A stretch of DNA of 13,046 bases, taken from assembly GCA_030425945.1 (NCBI GenBank), contig JAUHZL010000037.1, positions 1-13,046 on the forward strand, written 5' to 3'. This document shows positions 5,818-12,382 of this stretch, one piece after another; position 1 is the stretch's first letter; each line of letters starts with the position of its first letter. Made by a program: the position numbers and the translations under genes. This stretch comes from Alphaproteobacteria bacterium (lineage in GTDB: Bacteria; Pseudomonadota; Alphaproteobacteria; Rhodobacterales; Rhodobacteraceae). The notes under the pieces were generated by a model, which did no database searches, was not told where the DNA came from, and saw only the letters and a program-made list of their open reading frames with translations.

Positions 5818-6885
5818 TTAACGCCGCACCCAGCGGGTCTCCTGCCAGCCGCCGGCAAACGTCGTCGTGAACCCGCCCGGCCCCCAGTCCGACAGCACGA
5901 AACAGACGCTGTCCTGCGTCTCGCGCTCGGTGCGGATCATCACCGGGCCTGCACCGTTGCTCTCGGGACAGTCCGGCGCGATCCGGAAGATCTCGCCCGT
6001 CAGGGTGCCGCCGTTCTCGGTGAAGAAGTTGTTGGTATAGACGTCCGCCGTGTAGCCCGGCTCGTCGGCGGCAAAGAAGCTGCCCTGCACGGCGGCCCAG
6101 ATCCGGTCGCTCTCGTCCTCGGTCCCTTCGGCCACGTAGCGCCGCAGCATCGCCTCGACCGAGATGTCGCCGTAGCTGATGACATCGCCGCTGAAGACCG
6201 CCCGCTGTCCGGGCGTCAGAACCTCCATCGCGTCGAGCGCGAAGGACGGCGTCGCGCCCTCGTAGAGGTACCATTCCCAGCCCTCGGCCTCGAACAGGCA
6301 GTAGCGCTCGCCCTCGGGCATCGCGCATTCGAGGAACCGACCCTCCACCGTGAACGGCTCACCCATCGTGCCTGGCTCGATGCCGCTGTCGAAATCGGAA
6401 TACTCGAACCCGAGCCCCGCCATCGGGGCGGGCGCAGGGGCCGGCGCGGGCGCGGGCGGCGGCGCAGGCGCCTTCTCCGGCACCGGCGCGCCGTTCAGCA
6501 CGATGGTCCACTCGGTCGCGGTCGGGCCGGTGTCCTCCAGCAGGAACAGCGCCTCGCGGTAGCCGCGCGCCGCGCAGTCGGTGTCGCCGCGGATGGTGAA
6601 GGCCGCGCTGTCGACGCAGAAGGCGTACTCGCCGCCATAGTCATGGCCGCTGGCGGTCGGGCGGTAATAGACGTTGCGCACCTTGAGGTCGCCGCCGATC
6701 ACCGTGGTGCAGGCCCCGGGATCGACGCCCCACCAGCCCTCGCTGACCCAGGTGCCCTCGTCGGAATAGCCGATCGCCACCTGGTGCCGGGTGTCGGTCT
6801 GGTTGCAGACCTCCAGCCCCGCCTCGGCCTGCCCGGCCAGTCCGAGCGTCCCGAGCGCAAGACAGGGCAGCAAAAGGGTTCGCAT
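5818..6885 (-). CDS. Secreted DUF1036 protein with an additional C-terminal cysteine-containing domain
   Basis: A 355-residue exported protein of unknown function. A signal peptide (about residues 1-22, cleavage after GQAEA) leads to a DUF1036 domain (about 23-130): GLEVCNQT at its start, then the GWWGVDPGAC motif at 50-59, VYYRPTASG, and cysteines C27, C59, C90 and C104. A proline/alanine linker (about 133-154, PAPAPAPAPAP) separates this from a C-terminal domain (about 157-355) that I do not recognise, rich in aromatic and acidic residues and also with four cysteines (C187, C196, C306, C328). Each half could hold two disulfides, fitting a periplasmic or surface location. The start at 6885 has GGAGG eight bases upstream. 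The gene follows the DMT permease after 72 bases and precedes the thermonuclease gene, but there is no functional evidence for a link. The linker is encoded by a GC-only low-complexity run near 6426-6474. Confidence 0.75.
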   Translation of the reverse strand: MRTLLLPCLALGTLGLAGQAEAGLEVCNQTDTRHQVAIGYSDEGTWVSEGWWGVDPGACTTVIGGDLKVRNVYYRPTASGHDYGGEYAFCVDSAAFTIRGDTDCAARGYREALFLLEDTGPTATEWTIVLNGAPVPEKAPAPPPAPAPAPAPAPMAGLGFEYSDFDSGIEPGTMGEPFTVEGRFLECAMPEGERYCLFEAEGWEWYLYEGATPSFALDAMEVLTPGQRAVFSGDVISYGDISVEAMLRRYVAEGTEDESDRIWAAVQGSFFAADEPGYTADVYTNNFFTENGGTLTGEIFRIAPDCPESNGAGPVMIRTERETQDSVCFVLSDWGPGGFTTTFAGGWQETRWVRR

Positions 6886-6957
6886 CGGCAGGCCTCCTCG
6901 ACATCGTGCCCCGCCACTCTGCCCCGCCCGGCCCCGGCTGTCATCCGAAAGACGGTA

Positions 6958-7860
6958 TCAAAGCTTGGTTTCGGGCACCGAGGGCGTCACCCGCCCGCGC
7001 CGCAGCTGGGCCTCGCGCCAGGTGATGAAGCTGATCGAGGCGATGATCAGCCCGCCGCCCAGCACCACGAAGGCATCGACCGGCTCGCCGAAGACCAGCG
7101 CGCCGAGCAGCGTCGCCCAGACGAGCTGCACGAAGGTCACCGGCTGGGTCACGGTCAGCGGCGCCGCGGCAAAGGCGCGGGTCATCGTGTAATGCCCGGC
7201 GGTCGCGAAACAGGCGACGCCGAACAGCACGAAGACCTGGTGCGCCGTCACCGGCACCCAGACCGCCAGCGCGAAAGGCGCCAGCCCGAGGGTGACCGTG
7301 AGCGACAGCATGGCGACGACCACGCCCGCCGAGACCTCGCCCGAGAACTTCTTCGCCAGCAGGTAGGAGACCCCGAAGAAGATCGCGGTGAAGATCATCG
7401 CCACGTGCCCGTCCGACACCTCGCGCAGGCCGGGCCGCAGGATGATCAGCGCGCCCAAGAGCGCGACCCCGACCGCCGCCAGCCGCCGGAGCGCCAGCTT
7501 CTCGCCGAAGAACACCGCCGCCCCCAGCGTGACGTAGACCGGGTTGAGGTAGTTCATCGCGGTGACCTCGGCGATCGAGATCCGGGTCATCGCGAAGAAC
7601 CACAGGATCACGCCCAGCGTATGCGCCGCGCCGCGCAGCCCGAACCACGTCCACATCCGCGCCCCGCCCGGCAGCCGGACGAGCTGCGGCAGCACCGGCA
7701 GCAGGAACACCAGCCCGAGCGCATAGCGCAGGAAAGCCGACTGCGCCGCCGGGATTTCAGTGCCGAGCGATTTCACCAGCGCCGTGACCGCAACGAAACA
7801 GAGCCCCGTCAGGAGCATCCAGAGCACGCCGACGACAGGGTTCCCGGGGGTGGATTGCAT
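6958..7860 (-). CDS. DMT-superfamily (EamA) permease
   Basis: A 300-residue membrane protein with two EamA repeats of about 140 residues and ten predicted spans, the usual size for drug/metabolite transporters. Features are NPVVGVLWMLLTGLCFVAVT in span 1, ALVKSLG after it, AAQSAFLRYALGLVFLLPVL, the MNYLNPVYVTLGAAVFFGEK motif ending repeat 1, and VTFVQLVWATLLGALVFGEP ending repeat 2; both repeats end in the characteristic (F)GE(K/P). Substrate unknown; relatives export amino acids, nucleotides or sugars. The ATG at 7860 fits the family's N-terminus. A GTG at 7896, one base after the end of the preceding lysE-type stop codon region, would add 12 residues and imply translational coupling. With either start it is the second gene of a two-gene exporter unit with the LysE-type gene. 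Confidence 0.85.
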   Translation of the reverse strand: MQSTPGNPVVGVLWMLLTGLCFVAVTALVKSLGTEIPAAQSAFLRYALGLVFLLPVLPQLVRLPGGARMWTWFGLRGAAHTLGVILWFFAMTRISIAEVTAMNYLNPVYVTLGAAVFFGEKLALRRLAAVGVALLGALIILRPGLREVSDGHVAMIFTAIFFGVSYLLAKKFSGEVSAGVVVAMLSLTVTLGLAPFALAVWVPVTAHQVFVLFGVACFATAGHYTMTRAFAAAPLTVTQPVTFVQLVWATLLGALVFGEPVDAFVVLGGGLIIASISFITWREAQLRRGRVTPSVPETKL

Positions 7861-7899
7861 GCCGCCGACAGACCACGCCGCGCCGGGCTTGTCCACACC

Positions 7900-8511
7900 T
7901 CAGCCCGCCAGTTGCCCCGCCACCAGCTTGGCCGCCAGCGCCCACATCACCGCCGCGATGACGAGATCGAGCATCCGCCACGCCCCGGGGCGGGCAAAGA
8001 CCGGCGCCAGCGCCCGCGCGCCGTAGCCGAGACCGAAGAAGAAGACGAAGCTCGCCGTCACCGCCCCCGCGCCGAAGAGCGCCGCCTGGTCCCCGTAGCG
8101 GGTCGAGACCGAGCCGAGGAACACCACCGTGTCGAGATAGACATGCGGGTTGAGCCAGGTCAGCGCGAGGCAGGTGCCCACCGCCGCGCGCAGGCTGCCG
8201 GTCCCCGCCTCCGCCGCGTCGAGCCGCTCGCCCCCGCGCAGCGCCGCCCGCAGCCGCAGCGCGCCGTAGACCCCGAGGAACGCCGCCCCGCCCCAGACGA
8301 GGATCGGCGCCACCAGCGGCAGCCGCGCCGCCACCCATCCGAAACTGCTGACCCCCAGGACGATCAGCACCGCGTCCGACAGCGCACAGGTCAGCACCAC
8401 CGGCAACACATGCGCCCGCCGCAGCCCCTGCCGCAGCACGAAGGCATTCTGCGCCCCGATCGCGAGGATCAGCGACAACCCGAGCGACACCCCGGCAAGA
8501 TAAGCGGTCAT
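7900..8511 (-). CDS. LysE/ArgO-type amino-acid exporter
   Basis: A 203-residue inner-membrane exporter of the LysE superfamily with about six spans. The family signature IGAQNAFVLRQGLRRAHVLP lies at residues 18-37, SDAVLIVLGV follows, and TWLNPHVYLDTVVFLGSVS is present in the middle, the conserved NPHxYLDT segment of the LysE/ArgO branch (rather than RhtB). This branch exports basic amino acids such as arginine or lysine; the exact substrate is inferred only from family. The ATG at 8511 has GAGGGAGAT just upstream and a good promoter 20-55 bases further up. Family members are often driven by a LysR-type regulator (ArgP/LysG); none is adjacent. The DMT permease gene follows within 40 bases or less, so the two are probably co-transcribed. 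Confidence 0.9.
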   Translation of the reverse strand: MTAYLAGVSLGLSLILAIGAQNAFVLRQGLRRAHVLPVVLTCALSDAVLIVLGVSSFGWVAARLPLVAPILVWGGAAFLGVYGALRLRAALRGGERLDAAEAGTGSLRAAVGTCLALTWLNPHVYLDTVVFLGSVSTRYGDQAALFGAGAVTASFVFFFGLGYGARALAPVFARPGAWRMLDLVIAAVMWALAAKLVAGQLAG

Positions 8512-8538
8512 GGGATCTCCCTCGCGCCCTGCCCAAAC

Positions 8539-8567
8539 GTGCTAGCGGCAACTCCGGGCGGCGGCAA
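8539..8567 (-). promoter_or_regulatory. Promoter of the LysE-type/DMT unit
   Basis: On the minus strand TTGCCG (8562-8567), a 17-nt spacer, then TAGCAC (8539-8544, in context GCCGCTAGCACG). The predicted start is near 8532, giving a leader of about 20 nt with the Shine-Dalgarno inside it. Confidence 0.5.
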
Positions 8568-8580
8568 TGACCGCCCCCCG

Positions 8581-8604
8581 CTTCTTCTTGGCCCAAATAC
8601 TCAC
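8581..8604. repeat. Possible dispersed Rhodobacteraceae intergenic word, single copy here
   Basis: On the minus strand the segment reads GGTGAGTATTTGG then GCCAAGAAGAAG. It is unusually AT-rich for its surroundings and sits between the yebC terminator and the lysE-type promoter. From memory, words of the form GAGTATTT...AAGAAGAAG occur many times in intergenic DNA of Rhodobacteraceae genomes; only this copy is in the window, so repetition cannot be shown here. Confidence 0.35.
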
Positions 8605-8637
8605 CGGCCGGCCCCCGCCACCCGCACGCCGCAACAG

Positions 8638-8668
8638 AAAGGGGCCCGGACGCGGACGCCCGGACCCC
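8638..8668 (-). terminator. Probable intrinsic terminator of yebC
   Basis: Read on the minus strand, GGGGTCCGG (8668-8660) pairs with CCGGGCCCC (8649-8641), nine pairs including one U-G, around a 10-nt GC-rich loop. A short TTTCTGTT tract follows. It begins 23 bases after the yebC stop codon. The T-tract is interrupted, so termination may be partial. Confidence 0.6.
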
Positions 8669-8690
8669 CGATCCCTGCCGCGCGCCGCCC

Positions 8691-9434
8691 TCAGGCGAGC
8701 TGCGCCATCACCTCGTCGGACATCTCGAAGTTCCCGGTGACCGACTGCACGTCGTCGTCGTCTTCCAGCACCTCGATCAGCTTCATCAGCTTCTGCGCCT
8801 CGTCGAGGCCCAGTTCGGTGGTGGTCTGCGGCCGCCAGACGAGCTTGGTCGACTCGGCCTCGCCCAGGTCCGCTTCCAGCGCGGTCGAGACGTCGTTCAG
8901 GTCCTCGAACGCGCACCAGATCACGTGGCCGTCCTCCGAGGACTCGACGTCCTCCGCCCCGGCCTCGATCGCCGCCATCATCACGGTGTCCGCGTCGCCC
9001 GCCTCCGCCGGATACAGGATCTGGCCCTTCCGGTCGAACATGAAGCCGACCGAGCCGGTCTCGCCGAGGTTGCCGCCGTACTTGCCGAAGGTCGAACGCA
9101 CGTTCGAGGCGGTGCGGTTGCGGTTGTCGGTCATCGCCTCGACGATCAGCGCCACGCCGCCGGGGCCGTAGCCCTCGTAGCGGATCTCCTCGTAGTTCTC
9201 GGCGTCTCCGCCCAGCGACTTCTTGATCGCGCGGTCGATCACGTCCTTCGGGACCGAGTTCGACTTGGCCTCCTTCACGGCGAGGCGCAGGCGCGGGTTC
9301 TTGTCGGGGTCGGGATCGCCCATCTTCGCCGCCACGGTGATTTCCTTGGCGAGCTTGGAGAAAAGCTTCGAGCGCGCCGCATCCTGCCGCCCCTTGCGGT
9401 GCTGGATGTTCGCCCATTTGGAATGGCCGGCCAT
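8691..9434 (-). CDS. yebC: YebC/TACO1-family protein (PmpR-type)
   Basis: A full-length 247-residue member of the YebC/PmpR family, long annotated as transcriptional regulators and more recently tied to translation (bacterial YebC acting on ribosomes stalled at proline-rich sequences; mitochondrial TACO1). The N-terminus MAGHSKWANIQHRKGRQDAA is diagnostic, followed by KLFSKLAKEITVAAKMGDPD, NPRLRLAVKEAKSNSVPKDV and YEGYGPGGVALIVEAMTDNR in domain 1-2, and the acidic C-terminal part with LMKLIEVLEDDDDVQSVTGN. In many bacteria yebC is next to ruvC; no ruv gene is in this window. The ATG at 9434 is family-standard, with GAGGA upstream, a good promoter, and a terminator after the gene, so it is monocistronic. 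It is divergent from the SLC13-type permease, with 144 bases between them. Confidence 0.95.
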   Translation of the reverse strand: MAGHSKWANIQHRKGRQDAARSKLFSKLAKEITVAAKMGDPDPDKNPRLRLAVKEAKSNSVPKDVIDRAIKKSLGGDAENYEEIRYEGYGPGGVALIVEAMTDNRNRTASNVRSTFGKYGGNLGETGSVGFMFDRKGQILYPAEAGDADTVMMAAIEAGAEDVESSEDGHVIWCAFEDLNDVSTALEADLGEAESTKLVWRPQTTTELGLDEAQKLMKLIEVLEDDDDVQSVTGNFEMSDEVMAQLA

Positions 9435-9469
9435 GTCGTCCTCGTCCGTCCTGTGCTGGATCAGGCCGC

Positions 9470-9498
9470 TCTATAGGCGAGGTCCGCCGACGCGGCAA
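9470..9498 (-). promoter_or_regulatory. yebC promoter
   Basis: On the minus strand TTGCCG (9493-9498), a 17-nt spacer, then TATAGA (9470-9475), the best -10 in the window. The predicted start is near 9463 with a leader of about 29 nt. Confidence 0.55.
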
Positions 9499-9566
9499 GG
9501 TCGGTGCGCCCGTGCCTCTCGCCCCCACCGGGGCCCGGCCCCCTACCCCTCGCCCGTCCCAGCCGC

Positions 9567-9572
9567 TAGGCT
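9567..9572 (+). promoter_or_regulatory. Candidate -10 element giving a leaderless SLC13 transcript
   Basis: TAGGCT (context GCCGCTAGGCTGGCGCC) fits TAnnnT and the GCTA-type -10 seen elsewhere in the window. Taking base 9567 as -12 places the start at 9579, the A of the ATG. No -35 is seen at 16-18 nt upstream (9544-9549 is TACCCC), and there is no Shine-Dalgarno. Confidence 0.35.
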
Positions 9573-9578
9573 GGCGCC

Positions 9579-11354
9579 ATGACCACCGACCAGACCCTGC
9601 TGTTCGCGCTCTTCGCGGCAGTGTTCGGGCTCCTGCTCTGGGGCCGCATCCGCTACGACGTCGTCGCCTTCGGGGCGCTGATCGTCGGGGTGGTCACCGG
9701 ACTCGTCCCGAAGGAAGACGCCTTCAGCGGCTTCGGCCACCCGGCCACGCTGATCGTGGCGCTGGTGCTGATCGTCTCGGCGGGGCTGGTGCGGGCGGGC
9801 GCGGTGGCGCTGATCACACGGACCCTGGTCGATCCGGGCCGCGCCCTGCAGGGGCATATCGCGCTGATGGGCGGCATCGCGGGGGTGCTGTCGGCCTTCA
9901 TGAACAACGTGGCGGCGCTGGCGCTGCTGATGCCGGTCGATATCGAGACCGCCCGCAAGGCCGGGCGCGCGGCGCGGCTGACGCTGATGCCGCTCTCCTT
10001 CGCGACCATCCTCGGCGGCATGGCGACGCTGATCGGCACGCCGCCCAACATCATCATCTCGGCGATCCGCGAGGACAGCCTCGGCGCGCCGTTCGCGATG
10101 TTCGACTTCGCCCCGGTGGGGGCGGCGGCTGCGCTGGCCGGGATCGCCTTCGTCGCGCTGGTCGGCTGGCGGCTGATCCCGGCCGGGTCCGAGGGCCGCG
10201 ACCGCGACCGCGCAGGCCCCGGGCGCGGCTACCTGTGCGAACTGGTCCTGCCGGAGGGCAGCGCGCTCGACGGCCAGCCGGTCGCCGACCTGCGCGCCGC
10301 CGCCCGGGACGCCGACGTGACGGTGCGGGGCCTGCGGCGCGGGGACACCCGCCACGCCGATCCCGCCGACGACATGACCCTCGCCCCGGGCGACGTGCTG
10401 CTGGTCGAGGCGGCGCCCGCGGCGCTGGAGGAGTTGCGCAGCGCGCAGGGCCTTGCCGCCGCCACGCCCGAGCGGCTGGCCCGGCTCGACGCGGCGGGCG
10501 GGGACCCCGCGTTCCTCGAACTGGTGCTGACGCCCGACTCGCGCCTCGTCGGGCGCAGCGCGCAGACCGTGGGCCTCGGCTGGCGGCGCGGCGCCTTGCT
10601 GGTCGGCTTGGCGCGCGAGGGCCGCACCGGCCCCGCGCCGCTGCGCGCGACCCCGCTGCGGGCCGGGGACGTGCTGCTGATCCTCGCGCCCGCGTCGGGG
10701 CGGGACGACCTCGCCGACTGGCTCGACGCGCTGCCGCTGGCGGGCGGGGCCGAGGTGACCCGCGAGGGCCGCACCTGGCTCGCGATCGGCCTCTTCGCGG
10801 CGGCGGTGCTGGCGGCCAGCCTCGGCCTCGTCTACCTGCCCATCGCGCTCGGGGCCGTGGTGGTGGCCTATGTCCTGACCGGCATCCTGCCGCTGCGCGA
10901 TCTCTACACCCCGGTGGAATGGCCGGTGATCGTGCTGCTCGGCTCGATGATCCCGCTCGGCGCGGCGCTCGAGGCCTCGGGCGGCACCGACCTGCTGGCG
11001 GGCGCCCTGATCGGCCTGACCGAGGGCCTGCCCGCCTGGGCGATCCTCGCGGTGCTGATGGCGGTGACGATGACCCTGTCGGACGTGCTGAACAACACCG
11101 CCACCACCATCGTCGCGGCCCCGGTGGCGATCTCGATGGCCGAGCGGCTGGGCGTCAGCCCCGATCCGTTCCTGATGGCGGTCGCGGTGGCGGCCTCGGC
11201 GGCGTTCCTCACCCCCATCGGGCACAAGAACAACACGCTGATCCTCGGTCCCGGCGGCTACGCGTTCGGGGACTACTGGCGGATGGGCCTGCCGCTGGAG
11301 GCGCTGATCCTCGTGGTCAGCATCCCGGTGCTGCTGGTCGCGTGGCCGCTCTGA
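9579..11354 (+). CDS. SLC13-family permease with two TrkA-C (RCK_C) domains
   Basis: A 591-residue membrane transporter of the DASS/SLC13 (ion transporter superfamily) kind, with the layout membrane half - two cytosolic RCK_C domains (about 216-288 and 311-388) - membrane half. The internal duplication shows in paired motifs: SAFMNN (S105, N109, N110) and SDVLNN (S501, N505, N506), the substrate/sodium-binding clamshell signature, and IGTPPN (153-157) with TPIGHKNN (545-552). Relatives move dicarboxylates, sulfate or other anions with sodium; the RCK_C domains may sense a ligand. Substrate unknown. The ATG at 9579 begins directly before the first hydrophobic span (TLLFALFAAVFGLLLWGRIR) and has no Shine-Dalgarno, so the mRNA may be leaderless. 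It is divergent from yebC and ends 25 bases from the convergent YdeI-family gene, with no T-tract terminator between. Confidence 0.9.
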   Translation: MTTDQTLLFALFAAVFGLLLWGRIRYDVVAFGALIVGVVTGLVPKEDAFSGFGHPATLIVALVLIVSAGLVRAGAVALITRTLVDPGRALQGHIALMGGIAGVLSAFMNNVAALALLMPVDIETARKAGRAARLTLMPLSFATILGGMATLIGTPPNIIISAIREDSLGAPFAMFDFAPVGAAAALAGIAFVALVGWRLIPAGSEGRDRDRAGPGRGYLCELVLPEGSALDGQPVADLRAAARDADVTVRGLRRGDTRHADPADDMTLAPGDVLLVEAAPAALEELRSAQGLAAATPERLARLDAAGGDPAFLELVLTPDSRLVGRSAQTVGLGWRRGALLVGLAREGRTGPAPLRATPLRAGDVLLILAPASGRDDLADWLDALPLAGGAEVTREGRTWLAIGLFAAAVLAASLGLVYLPIALGAVVVAYVLTGILPLRDLYTPVEWPVIVLLGSMIPLGAALEASGGTDLLAGALIGLTEGLPAWAILAVLMAVTMTLSDVLNNTATTIVAAPVAISMAERLGVSPDPFLMAVAVAASAAFLTPIGHKNNTLILGPGGYAFGDYWRMGLPLEALILVVSIPVLLVAWPL

Positions 11355-11379
11355 CGCGACCGGCGCGGCCATTGCGCCC

Positions 11380-11949
11380 TCAGAACTGCGGCACCTTCTC
11401 GCCCCGCGCCGCGCGTCCGGCGATCTCGGCCAGCCGCCGCGCGCGGGTCTCGGCCCGCTTCGCCCCGGCCAGCCAGCGCAGCACGTAGCGCCGGCAGGAC
11501 GGCGCGGCCTGCGCGAACCACGCCCCTGCCCCGGGCGCGGTGGCCAATTGCGCGGCCAGATCGTCGGGGACCAGCAACGCCTCGACCTCCGGACGCCCCT
11601 CCCAGGTGCCTGCCGCCTGTGCCGCCTCGATCGCGGCGAGGCCGGGCGGCTGCATGCGCCCCTCGTCGATCAGGCGCGCCGCGCGGGTGCGGTAGCTTTC
11701 GGCCCAGACCTGCTGGCGGCGCGGCGAAATCAGCTGCATGGTCCGCAGATCGTCGAGCACCTTGCGCCGCCCGTCGGTCCAGCCGTAGGCGATCAGCGCG
11801 TCGAGCACCGCCTCGCGCGAGACGTAGCGCGCCGGGTCGGCCTTCTTCCAGGTCACCAGCCAGACGCCCTCGGCCTGCCCGTGATGCGCGGCGAGCCACG
11901 CCCAGAGCGCCGCGGCGCTGTCCACCTCGATGCGGGCCAGGTCATCCAT
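11380..11949 (-). CDS. YdeI/OmdA-family protein (bacteriocin-protection type annotation)
   Basis: A 189-residue cytoplasmic protein with the YdeI/OmpD-associated pattern: ALWAWLAAHHGQAEGVWLVT near the start, YVSREAVLDALIAYGWTDGR, QLISPRRQQVWAESYRTRAA, LIDEGRMQPPGLAAIEAA, and a C-terminal helix with APSCRRYVLRWLAGAKRAET followed by RRLAEIAGRAARGEKVPQF. The length is usual. The family's name comes from Salmonella/E. coli loci linked to porins and polymyxin or bacteriocin tolerance; the molecular function is not established, so no activity is assigned. The ATG at 11949 has GGGAGG seven bases upstream. A -10-like TATGTC lies at 11970-11975 without a convincing -35, so it could have its own promoter or be read from the unit upstream, whose last gene ends 54 bases before. 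No sequence oddity is seen. Confidence 0.8.
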   Translation of the reverse strand: MDDLARIEVDSAAALWAWLAAHHGQAEGVWLVTWKKADPARYVSREAVLDALIAYGWTDGRRKVLDDLRTMQLISPRRQQVWAESYRTRAARLIDEGRMQPPGLAAIEAAQAAGTWEGRPEVEALLVPDDLAAQLATAPGAGAWFAQAAPSCRRYVLRWLAGAKRAETRARRLAEIAGRAARGEKVPQF

Positions 11950-12003
11950 CTGCGCCTCCCTTTCGCCGCGACATAGGCCGGGCGGCGGGGCGGAACAGCG
12001 GGC

Positions 12004-12366
12004 TCAGTCCTCGGCCGTGGGCGGCGGCGAGACGAAGACGCGGTCATGCCCGCGCGCGTCGGTCAGCACCACGCGACCGACGGCGGCCATGCGCACCGAG
12101 TCGGCAAAGATCGCCCGCACGACCTCGCGCGCCGGGTTGGTGCCGGGGTCGAGCGTCACGGCATAGCTCCAGTCCGTGCCGCAGCCCGCCAGCGTGCCCG
12201 ACCACGCCAGCGCCGTCCCGGGGCGCGGCACCTCGCAGCGGGCGGCGTTCGTCAGGGTCACCGTCAGCCCGGTCTCGGTCAGGTCGACCCCGGCGGGCCG
12301 GGGGCCGGCCGACACCGCGCCGGACAGGGCAAGGGTCAGGACAGCGGCAAGGGGCAGCGGGCGCAT
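12004..12366 (-). CDS. Small secreted protein of unknown function
   Basis: A 120-residue protein that I do not recognise. Residues 1-20 are a clear signal peptide (MRPLPLAAVLTLALSGAVSA, cleavage after VSA), leaving a mature protein of about 100 residues with two cysteines (C44, C62) that could form one disulfide, a beta-rich pattern (TETGLTVTLTNAARCEVP, WSYAVTLDPGTNP, RVVLTDARGHDRVFVS) and a proline/acid tail PPPTAED. It is probably periplasmic. The ATG at 12366 has GAAGGAG seven bases upstream and starts only 16 bases after the stop codon of the SLC13-family permease gene, so the two are almost certainly co-transcribed. A role as a periplasmic partner of that permease is possible but unsupported beyond the gene order. 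Confidence 0.75.
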   Translation of the reverse strand: MRPLPLAAVLTLALSGAVSAGPRPAGVDLTETGLTVTLTNAARCEVPRPGTALAWSGTLAGCGTDWSYAVTLDPGTNPAREVVRAIFADSVRMAAVGRVVLTDARGHDRVFVSPPPTAED

Positions 12367-12382
12367 GGGCGGTCTCCTTCGG

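Noticed and set aside
6426..6474. GC-only repetitive run as a possible tandem repeat or regulatory element
   Set aside because: It encodes the Pro-Ala linker of the DUF1036 protein in frame and is explained by that.
6643..9171. An 842-codon plus-strand open frame over the DUF1036, DMT, LysE-type and yebC genes
   Set aside because: Its translation is low-complexity R/P/Q/H-rich and lies antisense to four recognised genes with good starts and promoters.
9543..11372. A 609-codon minus-strand open frame opposite the SLC13-type permease
   Set aside because: It is a shadow of the permease reading frame; the plus-strand translation has clear duplicated transporter motifs.
11362..11378. Hairpin GGCGC/GCGCC between the SLC13 permease and the YdeI-family gene as a shared terminator
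   Set aside because: Only five pairs with a seven-base loop and no T-tract on either strand; such stems are common at this GC content.
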